36,203 bases of DNA from JBQTIQ01 sp052387955 (GTDB lineage Bacteria; Actinomycetota; Acidimicrobiia; Acidimicrobiales; JACDCH01). Numbering within the stretch: position 1 is the stretch's first letter; each line of letters opens with the position of its first letter. Below the pieces are notes generated by a model. It worked only from the letters and a program-made list of their open reading frames with translations. It was not told the origin of the DNA and did not search any database. Location of the stretch: the NCBI GenBank assembly GCA_052387955.1, contig JBQTIQ010000066.1, forward strand, positions 1-36,203, written 5' to 3'. Both the position numbers and the translations under genes were made by a program. This document shows positions 7,879 to 16,082 of this stretch, one piece after another.

Positions 7879-8321
7879 TCCGGCTCCCCAGGCCCCGGTG
7901 CGGGCTCGTCCAAGCGGGTCGCGGCTCGTCGCGGTCGTCGAGCTGGCCGGCCACAACCTCGCCGGGCGCCTCCGCCGCGCGCCGGCACCCCGGAGGCGTA
8001 CCCGCCGGCGACGCGAGCCTCGGACGAGCGACCCGAACCCGGCCGCCGGCTCGGGCGAGGGCTCCCACGGCCCTCTCGCCACCCGAGACCTTGGCCTGCC
8101 CGCGCCCCACGTCATGCACCCTAACCACGCCCGGAGAGCAACAGCACGCAGTGCGACGAACGGGCGGGGGCAGCACGGCCACGGCCCGACGGGGGCGGAG
8201 GCGGCGGCGGTCACTGGTGCACCATCGCTTGCGCTTCTCACCCGTGACCGGTCGACAGTGCGAGCGCCAGCGAGCCGGGCGACGATGGGGCCCGGGGGCG
8301 CAGCCCCCGAGCATTGACCGA
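7879..8321. promoter_or_regulatory. 443-bp intergenic region upstream of sigma gene
   Basis: This gap between the sigma factor start and the dprA stop has no convincing gene. Its dprA-proximal part (about 8211-8314) is a copy of a dispersed palindromic repeat listed separately. The remainder (7879-8210) is GC-rich non-coding sequence that should contain the sigma gene promoter; no clear -10/-35 pair could be picked by eye. Confidence 0.5.
8211..8314 (-). repeat. Dispersed palindromic repeat, family A, single copy
   Basis: Read on the minus strand this stretch runs gctcgggggctgcgcccccg, then a catcgtcgcccggctcgctg segment, gcgctcgc, gaccggtcac and gatggtgcacc. The same ordered blocks occur on the plus strand in the tandem array at 31601-31842 and, more diverged, at 33465-33530. 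The gggggctgcgccccc core is a perfect palindrome able to form a strong hairpin. Similarity was judged by eye over roughly 100 bp. Confidence 0.75.
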
Positions 8322-9482
8322 TCATGGCCCCGGCCTCGTGACCCGCTCGTACCAGCCGCCTCGCACCGCGACCCAGCCGTCGGCTTCGAGGCGGGCCAGC
8401 ACCCCGGACAGGCCGACCAAGGGCAGACCGGTACGCACCGCGATCTGGTCGAGCGAACACGGCTGCCAGGCCATGGCGTCGAGGACAGTGCCGCCCTCTA
8501 CGTCGGGCGCCGGTCGCGACTCGCCGGCGGGACGGCGTAGTGCAGCCGACAGGCCGATCGCCACCAGGACGTCGCCGGCATCGCAGGCCGGCACCGCGCC
8601 CTCGCCGATGAGCCGGTTGGTGCCTTCTGATGCCGAGCTGCTGACCGGCCCCGGTACCGCCAGCACCGTCCGGGACCGACGGGTGGCCTCCGTGACGGTG
8701 TGCATCGAGCCACCGGTGCGGGCCGACTCGACCACCACCACCACGTCGGACAAGGCGGCGAGGAGCCGGTTGCGAGCGGGGAAGCGCCACTTGACCGGCG
8801 GCGCGCCCAGCGGCGCTTCGGACAGGAGCACGCCTCGCCGACGCACGGCCTGCCACAGCGGCCCGTGGCCCCGGGGGTAGACCACGTCGAGGCCACAGCC
8901 GACTACACCGATCGGTGGCGCACCGTCGGCTGCCAGGGCACCGGCGTGAGCGGCGCCGTCAATGCCGAGGGCGAGGCCCGACACGACCGAGACCCCCGCC
9001 GAGGACAGCTCCAGGCCCAGCTGGTGGGCAACGTCCAACCCGTAGCGAGTCGCCGACCGGGTGCCGACGATCGCGGCCCGGGGCCCAGCGATGACCGCCG
9101 GCTCACCGGCACTGAAGAGAACTCCGGGTGGCTCGGGGTCCTCCACCAGGGCCGCGGGATAGGCGGAGGAGCCGAGAGCAGCGACGCCGACGCCGGCCCC
9201 CCGATGGTCGCCCCACAGGGAGCTGACCGACGTTGCCGCAGCCGCGCTCGCCCACCGGCGGCGGAGAGCCTCGACCGCCGGCCCCACAGTGGCGGCCACA
9301 GCGGTGGAGTCGGCCCAGCCGCCGTCGACGACGCGGGCCCATGCCTCCTCGGGAGCCCATTCCCGCAGCATCGCGAGCAGCCGGGCCGGGCCCATCCCGG
9401 GCAGCCCGACCAGCGCGACCGCCCACGCCTCGGCGGGCAGTTCCTCGGTCGGGGCCCCGAGCGCCGGCGCCGCGCCGGTCAT
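8322..9482 (-). CDS. dprA: DNA processing protein DprA (Smf)
   Basis: DprA binds incoming single-stranded DNA and loads RecA during natural transformation; in many actinobacteria its physiological role is untested. The 386-aa product has an N-terminal helix-hairpin-helix-like segment (VGLPGMGPARLLAML) and the Rossmann-like core: AIVGTRSATRYG, VVSGLALGIDGAAHAGAL, GCGLDVVYPRGH, FPARNRLLAALSDVVVVVES, ARTGGSMHT. A C-terminal winged-helix segment follows (QIAVRTGLPLVGLSGVLARLEADGWV). The ATG at 9480-9482 is used; it has no strong Shine-Dalgarno, and an in-frame ATG at 9561-9563 is an alternative. It follows comM, the usual actinobacterial order. Confidence 0.93.
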   Translation of the reverse strand: MTGAAPALGAPTEELPAEAWAVALVGLPGMGPARLLAMLREWAPEEAWARVVDGGWADSTAVAATVGPAVEALRRRWASAAAATSVSSLWGDHRGAGVGVAALGSSAYPAALVEDPEPPGVLFSAGEPAVIAGPRAAIVGTRSATRYGLDVAHQLGLELSSAGVSVVSGLALGIDGAAHAGALAADGAPPIGVVGCGLDVVYPRGHGPLWQAVRRRGVLLSEAPLGAPPVKWRFPARNRLLAALSDVVVVVESARTGGSMHTVTEATRRSRTVLAVPGPVSSSASEGTNRLIGEGAVPACDAGDVLVAIGLSAALRRPAGESRPAPDVEGGTVLDAMAWQPCSLDQIAVRTGLPLVGLSGVLARLEADGWVAVRGGWYERVTRPGP

Positions 9483-9621
9483 CGGTCCCGTGACCGAGTC
9501 ATGCCCGCGGGCGCCGGCGGGCGGCCGGTGTCGGCAGTAGCCGACGAGATCAACGGGCGCCATCGGTGGTCGGCTCGTCGTGGTCGGGGGTGCCGATGAC
9601 TCGAGTGGGGTCCGGGGCCGT

Positions 9622-11133
9622 TCACGATGCCGCCGCCAGCGGGCCGGCGCCGATGTCGGTGCGCAGGGCCAACGCCAGGGCCATCTGATCGGCACCCGGA
9701 TGGTCGGCGCCGGCCAGATCGGCGAGGGTGAGCGCCACGGCCCGGACCCGGGCGACGCCTCGGGCGCTGAGTCGGCCGGCGGTGACGGCATGGTCGAGCA
9801 CGGCCCGGGCGCCGGCAGTGAGAGGAGCCGCATCTTCGAGCGCCGCACCCCGCAGCTCTCCGTTCCCGCTCACCCCCCGACAACGTGCCCGCGACCGCGC
9901 CATCGCCACCCGTTCGGCCACCGATGCCGTGGCCTCGGGCACGTCGGCCCCGAAGAGATCACCGGCGGCTGGCCGCCCGACCTCGATTCGCACGTCGAAG
10001 CGATCGAGCAGCGGGCCCGACAGGCGGCGAGCGTAGCGGTGGCGTGCGGCACGAGAGCACCGGCACCTCCCGGGCGCTCCTCCCAGGCCGCAGGGGCACG
10101 GGTTCATGGCGCCGACCAGCAAGAAGCGAGCGGGCAAGGCGACCCGCAGCGCAGCCCGGGCGATGCGGATTACGCCCTCCTCCAGGGGTTGGCGTAGGGC
10201 TTCGAGCACGGCGGTCGGGAACTCGCCCATCTCGTCGAGGAACAGGACCCCGGGCGTGGCGAGCGAAATCTCACCGGGCCGCGCCGTCGCCGTCCCGCCA
10301 CCGACCAAGGAGACGACCGAGGCGCTGTGGTGAGGAGCGCGGAACGGAGGCCGGCGCATCAACGTGCCGACGGGGGCGAGCCCGGCGGCCGACTGGATGC
10401 GGGTGGCGAGCCTTGCCTCGTCGTCGTCGAGATCGGGCAGCAGACCGGGCAGACGACTGGCGAGCATGGTCTTGCCCGCCCCCGGCGGCCCGACCAGCAT
10501 CAGATGATGACCGCCGGCGGCCGCGACCTCGAGGGCCAGACGAGCTACTGGTTGGCCCCGCACTTCAGCGAGGTCGGGCGGGTGTGGGACCGGTTCGCAC
10601 CGAGGCGAGGGGGGTGGCGACGCCCACGGCCGGACGCCTCGGAGCGCGTCGATGAGCTCGTCGAGGCGGTCGGCTGACCGCACCCGGCCGCCGCCTACGA
10701 GCGCCGACTCGTGATGACAGGCGGTCGGCACCACCACGCGCTCGGCATCGATGGCGTCGACCAGCGCCAGCACCCCGGGCACGGGCCGGATGCCACCGTC
10801 GAGGCCGAGCTCACCGAGGAACCCGAGGCCCTCCACCAACTCGGGGGCGAGCCGGTCGCTGGCCACCAGTACCCCGATGGCGATCGCCAGGTCGAGCGCG
10901 GCACCGGCCTTGCGCAGGCCCGACGGGGCCAGGTTCACCGTCACCCGTCGGTTGGGATAGCCCAGCTGGCAGGTGGCCAGCGCGGCCCGCACCCGGTCAC
11001 GGGCCTCGCGGCAAGCGGTGTCGGGCAGGCCGACGACCGTGAACCCAGGGATTCCGTTGGCGACGTGGACCTCGACCGCCACGGGGTGGCCCTCGACCCC
11101 GAGCACCGTGGCGGATGGGATGGTGGCAAGCAC
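9622..11133 (-). CDS. comM: YifB/ComM-family AAA+ ATPase
   Basis: This Mg-chelatase-like AAA+ protein of the ComM/YifB family is a hexameric helicase-like motor promoting branch migration during transformation in gammaproteobacteria. The 503-aa product has the N-terminal Lon-like domain (VEVHVANGIPGFTVVGLPDTACREARDRVRAAL), Walker A GPPGAGKTML, Walker B LFLDEMGEF, the GAMNPCPCG sensor region, and a C-terminal domain with LSARGVARVRAVALTLADL. The GTG at 11131-11133 is preferred because GAGGAGG lies 7 nt upstream; the open frame upstream of it is not supported. dprA follows directly. Confidence 0.93.
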   Translation of the reverse strand: MLATIPSATVLGVEGHPVAVEVHVANGIPGFTVVGLPDTACREARDRVRAALATCQLGYPNRRVTVNLAPSGLRKAGAALDLAIAIGVLVASDRLAPELVEGLGFLGELGLDGGIRPVPGVLALVDAIDAERVVVPTACHHESALVGGGRVRSADRLDELIDALRGVRPWASPPPSPRCEPVPHPPDLAEVRGQPVARLALEVAAAGGHHLMLVGPPGAGKTMLASRLPGLLPDLDDDEARLATRIQSAAGLAPVGTLMRRPPFRAPHHSASVVSLVGGGTATARPGEISLATPGVLFLDEMGEFPTAVLEALRQPLEEGVIRIARAALRVALPARFLLVGAMNPCPCGLGGAPGRCRCSRAARHRYARRLSGPLLDRFDVRIEVGRPAAGDLFGADVPEATASVAERVAMARSRARCRGVSGNGELRGAALEDAAPLTAGARAVLDHAVTAGRLSARGVARVRAVALTLADLAGADHPGADQMALALALRTDIGAGPLAAAS

Positions 11134-11418
11134 GGGCAGCCTCCTCACACGAACGCGATGTTCCGTAGAGGAGAGCCCTGACGCCAGCTCCCGAGCGGCC
11201 GAGCACCACCTTAGCAAGGAGGTGTGACGTTGCTAGTCGCGTTCCCCGGCCATGCAGGCCGCGTCCGGCCGCGCCTGCGCTAGCGCTCCGGCGCTCGCAC
11301 CGGCGACAACACCAGCAACATCTCGCTAGCCCTACACGCCACCCCTGGCGCACCGATCGGCGGCCAGCACCGAGAAGGCCGGCGCCGCTGCCGGGCGGCG
11401 ACGGGAGATACTCGGGGG
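11134..11418. promoter_or_regulatory. Divergent intergenic region between comM and the microprotein pair
   Basis: This 285-bp region separates comM (leftward) from a rightward two-gene unit and must carry promoters for both. It contains palindrome-rich sequence around 11245-11345, such as ggccgcgtccggccgcg and gcgctagcgctccggcgctcgc. That part resembles the GC-palindromic intergenic repeats elsewhere in the window but has no clear sequence match to them. No coding capacity is supported. Confidence 0.45.
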
Positions 11419-11529
11419 ATGGGGTTCAACCCGTTCCGGGCGAGGCGGCGGTCGGCCGCTGACTACGTGATGGTGGCGGCTGCGGCCGTCGTCGTGGTGC
11501 TCATGGTGCTGTGGGCGTTCCTGGGATGA
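11419..11529 (+). CDS. 36-residue single-pass membrane microprotein
   Basis: An ORF encodes MGFNPFRARRRSAADY followed by a continuous hydrophobic helix (about residues 17-35, VMVAAAAVVVVLMVLWAFLG). The basic N-terminal part before the helix predicts an N-in orientation. The stop TGA overlaps the ATG of the next gene as ATGA, strong evidence of translational coupling. A GGGAG element lies about 11 nt upstream of the ATG. Family unknown; it may act as a membrane anchor or regulator for its partner. An origin as a leader peptide for the next gene is the alternative. Confidence 0.6.
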   Translation: MGFNPFRARRRSAADYVMVAAAAVVVVLMVLWAFLG

Positions 11530-11750
11530 CCTGGCTGGAGGACGAGGACCGTGTCGAGGTCAGGCGGATCCAGCCGTACCAAGCCCTCAAGGCGTACCGG
11601 TGCCCCGGGTGCCACGGCGACATCGAGGCCGGCACCGGCCATCTCGTGGTCGTGCCGATCGAGGAACCCGACCTGCGCCGGCACTGGCACCGCGTGTGCT
11701 GGGAGCATCGTCACCGCCGTCACCTCAGGCCGGCCCGGGGCAACGGTTAG
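11526..11750 (+). CDS. Small CxxC zinc-ribbon-like actinobacterial protein
   Basis: The 74-residue product starts at the ATG overlapping the upstream stop (ATGA). It has the pattern QPYQALKAYRCPGCHGDI, then GTGHLVVVP, and RRHWHRVCWEHR. The CxxC pair and the later His/Cys cluster (HWHRVCWEH) look like a metal-binding knuckle. From memory, similar short proteins are widespread in actinobacteria, often mislabelled ATP/GTP-binding protein; their function is not established. The 3' end overlaps the msrB stop tail to tail (11747-11750), so the two converge without a spacer. Confidence 0.75.
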   Translation: MTWLEDEDRVEVRRIQPYQALKAYRCPGCHGDIEAGTGHLVVVPIEEPDLRRHWHRVCWEHRHRRHLRPARGNG

Positions 11751-12250
11751 GTCGCCGGGCGTTCGTCGAGGTCGAGGGAGCAGTCGTTGATGCAATAGCG
11801 CGGGCCACCGTCAGGCCCGTCCCCGAACACGTGGCCGAGATGACCGCCACAGCCCCGGCACAGGACCTCGGTACGGGGCATCAGCATCGACCAGTCGCGG
11901 TGCTCCTCGACGGCGGCGGCGCCGGCCGGACGACGAAAGCTCGGCCACCCGGTACCGGAGTCGAACTGGTGCTCGGGAAGGAACAGCTCCGCACCACACC
12001 CGGCGCACCGGAACACGCCCGACGCTCCTGGATGGGCCCACCGGCCCGAGAACGGCCTCTCGGTGCGCCGGCCCCGGAGCACTGCATAGGCCTCGGGCGA
12101 CAAGGACTGGCGCCATTCGGCGTCCGAACGCTCGACGTCGCGGCTGCCAGCCGGTGATCGTCGCCGGGGCCTCACCGGCGCAGGGCCCCGCCCCGGGCCG
12201 GCACGGCACTCACCGGTGCGGGTACGCCCCGACCCGTCGGCCCGCCCCAT
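11747..12250 (-). CDS. msrB: Peptide-methionine (R)-S-oxide reductase
   Basis: MsrB repairs the R epimer of methionine sulfoxide in oxidised proteins. The product has both structural zinc pairs (FRCAGCGAELF and CRGCGGHLGHVFGDGP), the FDSGTGWPSF substrate-site motif, and the catalytic cysteine in RYCIN near the C terminus. The next residues are DCSL rather than the common SASL, so there is an extra cysteine two residues on that could serve in resolving. The ATG at 12250 gives 167 aa with a non-conserved Arg/Gly-rich N terminus; a GTG at 12173-12175 would give 142 aa, nearer the family norm. The gene follows yraN by 24 bp. Confidence 0.92.
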   Translation of the reverse strand: MGRADGSGRTRTGECRAGPGRGPAPVRPRRRSPAGSRDVERSDAEWRQSLSPEAYAVLRGRRTERPFSGRWAHPGASGVFRCAGCGAELFLPEHQFDSGTGWPSFRRPAGAAAVEEHRDWSMLMPRTEVLCRGCGGHLGHVFGDGPDGGPRYCINDCSLDLDERPAT

Positions 12251-12274
12251 CGGTCACACCCGGGCTCTGGCACG

Positions 12275-12619
12275 TCAGAACGCTCCCTCGAGTACTTCGA
12301 CCTCACCGTCGAGCACGGACACCACGTCGAAACGGATGTCCCGGGCCCGGAACGGGGCTTCCTCCAGCCATCTGCCGGCCAGGACCCTGAGCCGCTGCCG
12401 CTTGGTGCGTCTGACGGCCTCGGCGGGGAGCCCGAACGCATCCGACGAACGGGCCTTCACCTCACAGAACACAACGGTGCGGCCCCGGCGGACAACCAGG
12501 TCGAGCTCACCCTCCCGGCACCGCCAGTTCCGGGCCACGACCTGATAGCCGTTCGCTTCGTACCAGGCCGCCGCCAGCGCCTCCCCTGCGGTGCCCAACG
12601 CTCGGCTCGCTCGTGTCAT
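12275..12619 (-). CDS. yraN: UPF0102/YraN-family endonuclease-like protein
   Basis: This is a small protein of the UPF0102 family with a predicted PD-(D/E)xK nuclease fold. Motifs are GTAGEALAAAWYEANGYQVVARNWR, then GELDLVV and VVFCEVKARSS, which supply the E...D...ExK-type acidic and lysine residues. The function of the family is not established. The ATG at 12617-12619 (114 aa) follows GGGGGG by about 5 nt; an in-frame TTG four codons earlier is possible. Its place between DUF2469 and comM/dprA is the standard actinobacterial arrangement. Confidence 0.9.
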   Translation of the reverse strand: MTRASRALGTAGEALAAAWYEANGYQVVARNWRCREGELDLVVRRGRTVVFCEVKARSSDAFGLPAEAVRRTKRQRLRVLAGRWLEEAPFRARDIRFDVVSVLDGEVEVLEGAF

Positions 12620-12687
12620 GCGGCCCCCCAAGGCCTCGATCTCCCGGCCGGCACCCTGTCTCCGCTGGACGCCCGGCCAATTGCGGC

Positions 12688-12984
12688 TTAGAGCAGGTCC
12701 TTCTTCGGGAGCTCCTCGACATTGACGTCCTTGAACGTCAGCACCCGTACGTTGGGGACGAAACGGCTGGCGCGGTACATGTCCCAGACCCAGGCGTCGC
12801 GCAGCTCGAGCTGGACGAACGTTCGGCCGTCCTGGTCGTGGACGGACTGCCGGACCTCGTTGGCGAGATAGAAGCGGCGCTCTGTCTCGACGACGTAGGT
12901 GAACATGGGGCAGACGTCCTTGTACTCACGGTAGAGCTGGAGCTCGAGGTCGGCCTCGTACCGTTCGAGGTCCTCGGTGGACAT
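12688..12984 (-). CDS. DUF2469 family protein
   Basis: A 98-aa protein closely matching the actinobacterial DUF2469 family: MSTEDLERYEADLELQLYREY at the start, YVVETERRFYLANEV in the middle, DAWVWDMYR and VRVLTFKDVNVEEL near the end. Function unknown; it is almost always found between lepB/rnhB and yraN in actinobacteria, as here. The ATG at 12982-12984 matches the start of the family; the longer open frame upstream overlaps the lepB 3' end and is not coding. The family's taxonomic restriction supports the actinobacterial assignment. Confidence 0.92.
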   Translation of the reverse strand: MSTEDLERYEADLELQLYREYKDVCPMFTYVVETERRFYLANEVRQSVHDQDGRTFVQLELRDAWVWDMYRASRFVPNVRVLTFKDVNVEELPKKDLL

Positions 12985-13049
12985 GTCGTCACTGTACGAC
13001 AGCCCACCACCAGCCCGATCCCTGGACGCCCTAGCCGGCCGGCCCTGGC

Positions 13050-13667
13050 CTAGAGGAACGACGCGTCCGTGGGCGGCCACACCTGGAGCACCGCCCGCCC
13101 CACGATGGACGCTGTCGGCACCGGCCCGAACACGCGGCTGTCCCGTGAGGAGAGGCGGTTGTCACCCATCACGAACACCGATCCGGCGGGCACCGTTTCG
13201 GCGGGGAAGTCGGCGGTCACCGCGTCGGGCTCGAGGTAAGGCTCGACCAGTGCCCGTCCGTTGATGACCAGGTCACCGCCTCGGCCTTCCACCGTCTCGC
13301 CGGGAAGGGCGACGATCCGCTTGATCAGCACCTGGCCCGGAGGCTGGCGCAACCCGACCGCCTCCAAGAGGTCTTCGACGAGTCGGAAGGGCAGGGCGCT
13401 GTCGTCGTCGGGTGCAGTCGCTTCGGGCGACGGGAACACCACGATGTCACCACGACGGGGATCGTGGAGCTGGTAGGCCAGCTTCGAGACGATGACCCGG
13501 TCGCCGGCCTCGAGCTCGTCCTGCATGGAGCCCGACGGGATGTAGAAGGCCTGGGCGACGAAGGTCTTCAAGACCCACGCCGCGGCAAGGGCCACGAGGA
13601 CGAGCAGGAAGAAGTCGGCGACGGGGTGCCGCCGCTTGGATTTCCCGTCCGCCCCGTCTTCAGCCAC
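13050..13667 (-). CDS. lepB: Signal peptidase I
   Basis: This membrane-bound Ser/Lys protease removes signal peptides from exported preproteins. The 205-aa product has one N-terminal transmembrane segment (~18-36) and box B FYIPSGSM with catalytic Ser47. Box D is KRIVALPGE with general-base Lys116, and box E is GDNRLSSRDSR. It starts with GTG at 13665-13667, just after the rplS stop, without a clear Shine-Dalgarno, suggesting coupling to rplS translation. Only one lepB is present here, whereas Streptomyces has four in a row at this place. Confidence 0.95.
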   Translation of the reverse strand: MAEDGADGKSKRRHPVADFFLLVLVALAAAWVLKTFVAQAFYIPSGSMQDELEAGDRVIVSKLAYQLHDPRRGDIVVFPSPEATAPDDDSALPFRLVEDLLEAVGLRQPPGQVLIKRIVALPGETVEGRGGDLVINGRALVEPYLEPDAVTADFPAETVPAGSVFVMGDNRLSSRDSRVFGPVPTASIVGRAVLQVWPPTDASFL

Positions 13668-13675
13668 CGAGGCCG

Positions 13676-14023
13676 TCAGCCTAGGCGGCGCTCCTTGACC
13701 TTGGCCGCTTTACCGATCCGGTCGCGGAGGTAATAGAGCTTGGCTCGGCGCACGGCCCCCCGGGTGACGACCTCGATGCGGGCCAACACCGGGGAATGGA
13801 TCGGGAACGTCCGCTCGACACCGACGCCGTAGCTCACCTTGCGGACGGTGAAGGTCTCGCGCACACCCGAGCCCTGACGGCGGATAACGATGCCCTGGAA
13901 GATCTGGACCCGCTCCTTGTTGCCCTCGACGACGCGCACGTGCACCTTCAGCCCATCTCCGGGAGCGAACTCGGGGATGTCGTCGCGCAGGCTGTCGGCG
14001 TCAACCAGATCGGTCGGGTTCAT
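13676..14023 (-). CDS. rplS: 50S ribosomal protein L19
   Basis: L19 sits at the 30S-50S interface. The 115-aa product shows the complete family pattern: IPEFAPGDGLKVHVRVVEGNKERVQIFQGIVI, then RETFTVRKVSYGVGVERTFPIHSP and the C-terminal RAKLYYLRDRIGKAAKVKE. The ATG at 14021-14023 lies inside the end of trmD, a 23-nt overlap that implies translational coupling. Confidence 0.97.
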   Translation of the reverse strand: MNPTDLVDADSLRDDIPEFAPGDGLKVHVRVVEGNKERVQIFQGIVIRRQGSGVRETFTVRKVSYGVGVERTFPIHSPVLARIEVVTRGAVRRAKLYYLRDRIGKAAKVKERRLG

Positions 14024-14804
14024 GGCGCGCAGGCTCCGGTAGGGGGTCGTCGAGGGACGAGGAAGGATAGGCGATGATCCCGTGGGCCTCCAACAGCTGT
14101 ACCTCGAGCGCGCTGAACCCCCCGCGGCGCTCGAGCAGGTCGGGCCGTTGACGGGCGGTCCGGGCCAGGGCCTGGGCCCGACGCCAGGCGGCGATACGGC
14201 CATGGTCGCCCGATCGCAGCACCTCGGGCACCTCCCAGCCCCGGAACTCGGCCGGCCGGGTGAAGTGCGGGTACTCGAGAAGGTCATCGGCGAACGACTC
14301 GTCCTCGGCCGAGGCTTGGTTGCCCATGACACCGGGCACGAGGCGCCCGACGGACTCGATCACGACCATGGCCGCAACCTCGCCGCCGGCCAGCACGTAG
14401 TCGCCGACGGAGAGCTCGTCATCGACGAGGTGGGCGCGGACCCGTTCGTCGACACCCTCGTAGCGCCCGCAGAGCAGCGAGAACCCTCCGTCGGCGGCGG
14501 CCAGCTCGTGGGCTATGCGCTGGTCGAACCGCCGTCCACCCGGGCCGAGCAGGAACAGCGGCCGGGGAGGGTGGACCGTCTCGACGGCCCCGAACACCGG
14601 GCCCGGTGCCAGCACCATGCCGGCGCCCCCCCCGAAGGGACTGTCGTCGACGCTGCCGTGAGGGTCGGTGGCCGCCGAACGCAGGTCGTGCACGCGGAGG
14701 TCGAGCAGCCCCCGATGGCGGGCCTTGCCCAGCAGGCTCTGGGTCGCGAAGTCGTCGACCATGCCGGGGAAGATCGTGAACACATCGATCCGCAACGGCT
14801 TCAT
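14001..14804 (-). CDS. trmD: tRNA (guanine-N1)-methyltransferase
   Basis: TrmD makes m1G37 in tRNAs with a G at position 36, preventing +1 frameshifts. The 267-aa SPOUT-class enzyme begins MKPLRIDVFTIFPGM and has DDSPFGGGAGMVLAPGP, LLCGRYEGVDERV and the trefoil-knot SAM site SVGDYVLAGGEVAAMVVIESV followed by RLVPGVMGN. The ATG at 14802-14804 is chosen; the extra 71 codons upstream belong to the rimM region in another frame. The 3' end overlaps rplS by 23 nt and the gene begins 11 bp after the rimM stop. Confidence 0.96.
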   Translation of the reverse strand: MKPLRIDVFTIFPGMVDDFATQSLLGKARHRGLLDLRVHDLRSAATDPHGSVDDSPFGGGAGMVLAPGPVFGAVETVHPPRPLFLLGPGGRRFDQRIAHELAAADGGFSLLCGRYEGVDERVRAHLVDDELSVGDYVLAGGEVAAMVVIESVGRLVPGVMGNQASAEDESFADDLLEYPHFTRPAEFRGWEVPEVLRSGDHGRIAAWRRAQALARTARQRPDLLERRGGFSALEVQLLEAHGIIAYPSSSLDDPLPEPARHEPDRSG

Positions 14805-14815
14805 GGGCCCTCGGC

Positions 14816-15298
14816 CTACAGCTCGAGAAGCCCGTCGGGGGGATCGATGACCACGGTCCCGTCCTCGCCCCGAGCGACTACGAAGGCAACCGGGACGAGG
14901 GCACCGGTGTCCAGCACGAGCAGGTCCGACGCCGGGTTGGCCTGCACCGCCTCGATCATCCCGCACGGCTCGCCGGCCGCGGTCGTCACCGCCGCGCCGA
15001 TCACCTCGTGCACCCACAGCTCCCCGTCACCGTGATCGGCGAGCCGCTCGGCCCGTAGGACCACACCGTGCAGGGCCTCAGCCGCGGCGCGGTCGACAAC
15101 GTGGGCGAAGCGGACGATCCACCGGTGCTGATGGCGCCGGGACGCCTCCACCCGGAGCCGGCCATGCTGGTCGGTGACCAGTTCGTTGCCCGGCGCCAGG
15201 CGCTCGAGACGGTCGGTGACCAGGTTGACGACCACCTCGCCCCGCACGCCGTGCGCCTTCACCACCCGGCCGATCTCGAGGAGCCGTGGCTCCGTCAC
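14816..15298 (-). CDS. rimM: 16S rRNA processing/ribosome maturation factor RimM
   Basis: RimM binds S19 and assists 30S head assembly. The 160-aa product shows the family start (LLEIGRVVKAHGVRGEVVV) and a C-terminal PRC-barrel portion (ELWVHEVIGAAVTT, LLVLDTG, VPVAFV, VVIDPPDGLLEL). The start is GTG at 15296-15298, 7 bp after the khpA stop. Its place between khpA and trmD is the canonical rpsP-khpA-rimM-trmD-rplS order. Confidence 0.95.
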   Translation of the reverse strand: MTEPRLLEIGRVVKAHGVRGEVVVNLVTDRLERLAPGNELVTDQHGRLRVEASRRHQHRWIVRFAHVVDRAAAEALHGVVLRAERLADHGDGELWVHEVIGAAVTTAAGEPCGMIEAVQANPASDLLVLDTGALVPVAFVVARGEDGTVVIDPPDGLLEL

Positions 15299-15305
15299 GG
15301 ACGCC

Positions 15306-15665
15306 CTATTCGACGAACTCGACGTCGACCTCGACGCCGTCGCGGACCGCGGCCGCCCGCACGACGGTGCGTATGGCCTGGGCGATGCGGCCTCGCTTGC
15401 CGATGACCCGGCCCATGTCCCCGGGCTCGACCCGCACGTCGAAGGCCGTCCGCCGGCCCCGGCTGTGGACGCTCACCTGCACGCGGTCGGGTTCTTCGAC
15501 CACGGCCTTGACCAGGTATTCGCACACCGCCCGCGCCGTGGCTCCGGGCACCGGCTCGGAGCCGGCCTCATCGTCCGAAGTCGCCTCGTCCGAGACGTCT
15601 TGGTCGGAGATCTCGTCGTCCGAGGCTTCCTCGTCCGCGGGCTCCTCGTCGGAGAACTCGCTCAT
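15306..15665 (-). CDS. khpA: KH-domain RNA-binding protein with acidic N-terminal tail
   Basis: A 119-aa single KH-domain protein of the KhpA (YlqC) family, an RNA chaperone often paired with KhpB/Jag. The KH core is at ~40-119, with the nucleic-acid-binding GxxG loop as VIGKRGR. Residues 1-40 are extra compared with typical ~75-80-aa KhpA and are almost all Asp, Glu, Ser and Ala (SDEEPADEEASDDE and similar). The ATG at 15663-15665 is the only good start. The gene lies between rpsP and rimM as in most Gram-positives. Confidence 0.92.
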   Translation of the reverse strand: MSEFSDEEPADEEASDDEISDQDVSDEATSDDEAGSEPVPGATARAVCEYLVKAVVEEPDRVQVSVHSRGRRTAFDVRVEPGDMGRVIGKRGRIAQAIRTVVRAAAVRDGVEVDVEFVE

Positions 15666-15746
15666 CGGTCCGCCGCCGCCACCGAGCGACGCCGTCCGAC
15701 GGGGACAGCCTGCAACCGACTGGCCGAGTACCGGTCGGCCACCGGG

Positions 15747-16016
15747 CTATTTCGCCGCACCGGCGGTGAACTCGTCCCAAGCGCCGGAGATCTTGAGCAG
15801 GGCCTCGACCCGGTCGGTGGGCTGGGCGCCCTTGCGCAGCCACGACACCGCCTTGTCGTTGTCGACCACGATTCGGGAGGGGTCGAGCCGGGGCTCGTAG
15901 GTCCCGACGATCTCGATGAAGCGACCATTGCGGGGCGAGCGCGCGTCGGCCGCCACGATGCGGTACGTCGGCTGCTTCGTCTTGCCCATCCGCATGAGGC
16001 GCAGCTTCACTGCCAC
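15747..16016 (-). CDS. rpsP: 30S ribosomal protein S16
   Basis: The 89-aa product is a full-length S16: VKLRLMRMGKTKQPTYRIVAADAR, then RNGRFIEIVGTYEPR and the AVSWLRKGAQPTDRVEALL region. It starts with GTG at 16014-16016. It opens the rpsP-khpA-rimM-trmD-rplS-lepB run and is separated from ffh by 66 bp of comparatively AT-rich sequence (16017-16082) that could hold a local promoter. Confidence 0.97.
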   Translation of the reverse strand: MAVKLRLMRMGKTKQPTYRIVAADARSPRNGRFIEIVGTYEPRLDPSRIVVDNDKAVSWLRKGAQPTDRVEALLKISGAWDEFTAGAAK

Positions 16017-16082
16017 TCAGATCACGTCCTCGTACTCGTCATTGAAGCCAAAGAAAGAGCGAGTCTGCTCGGTAACCACCGG

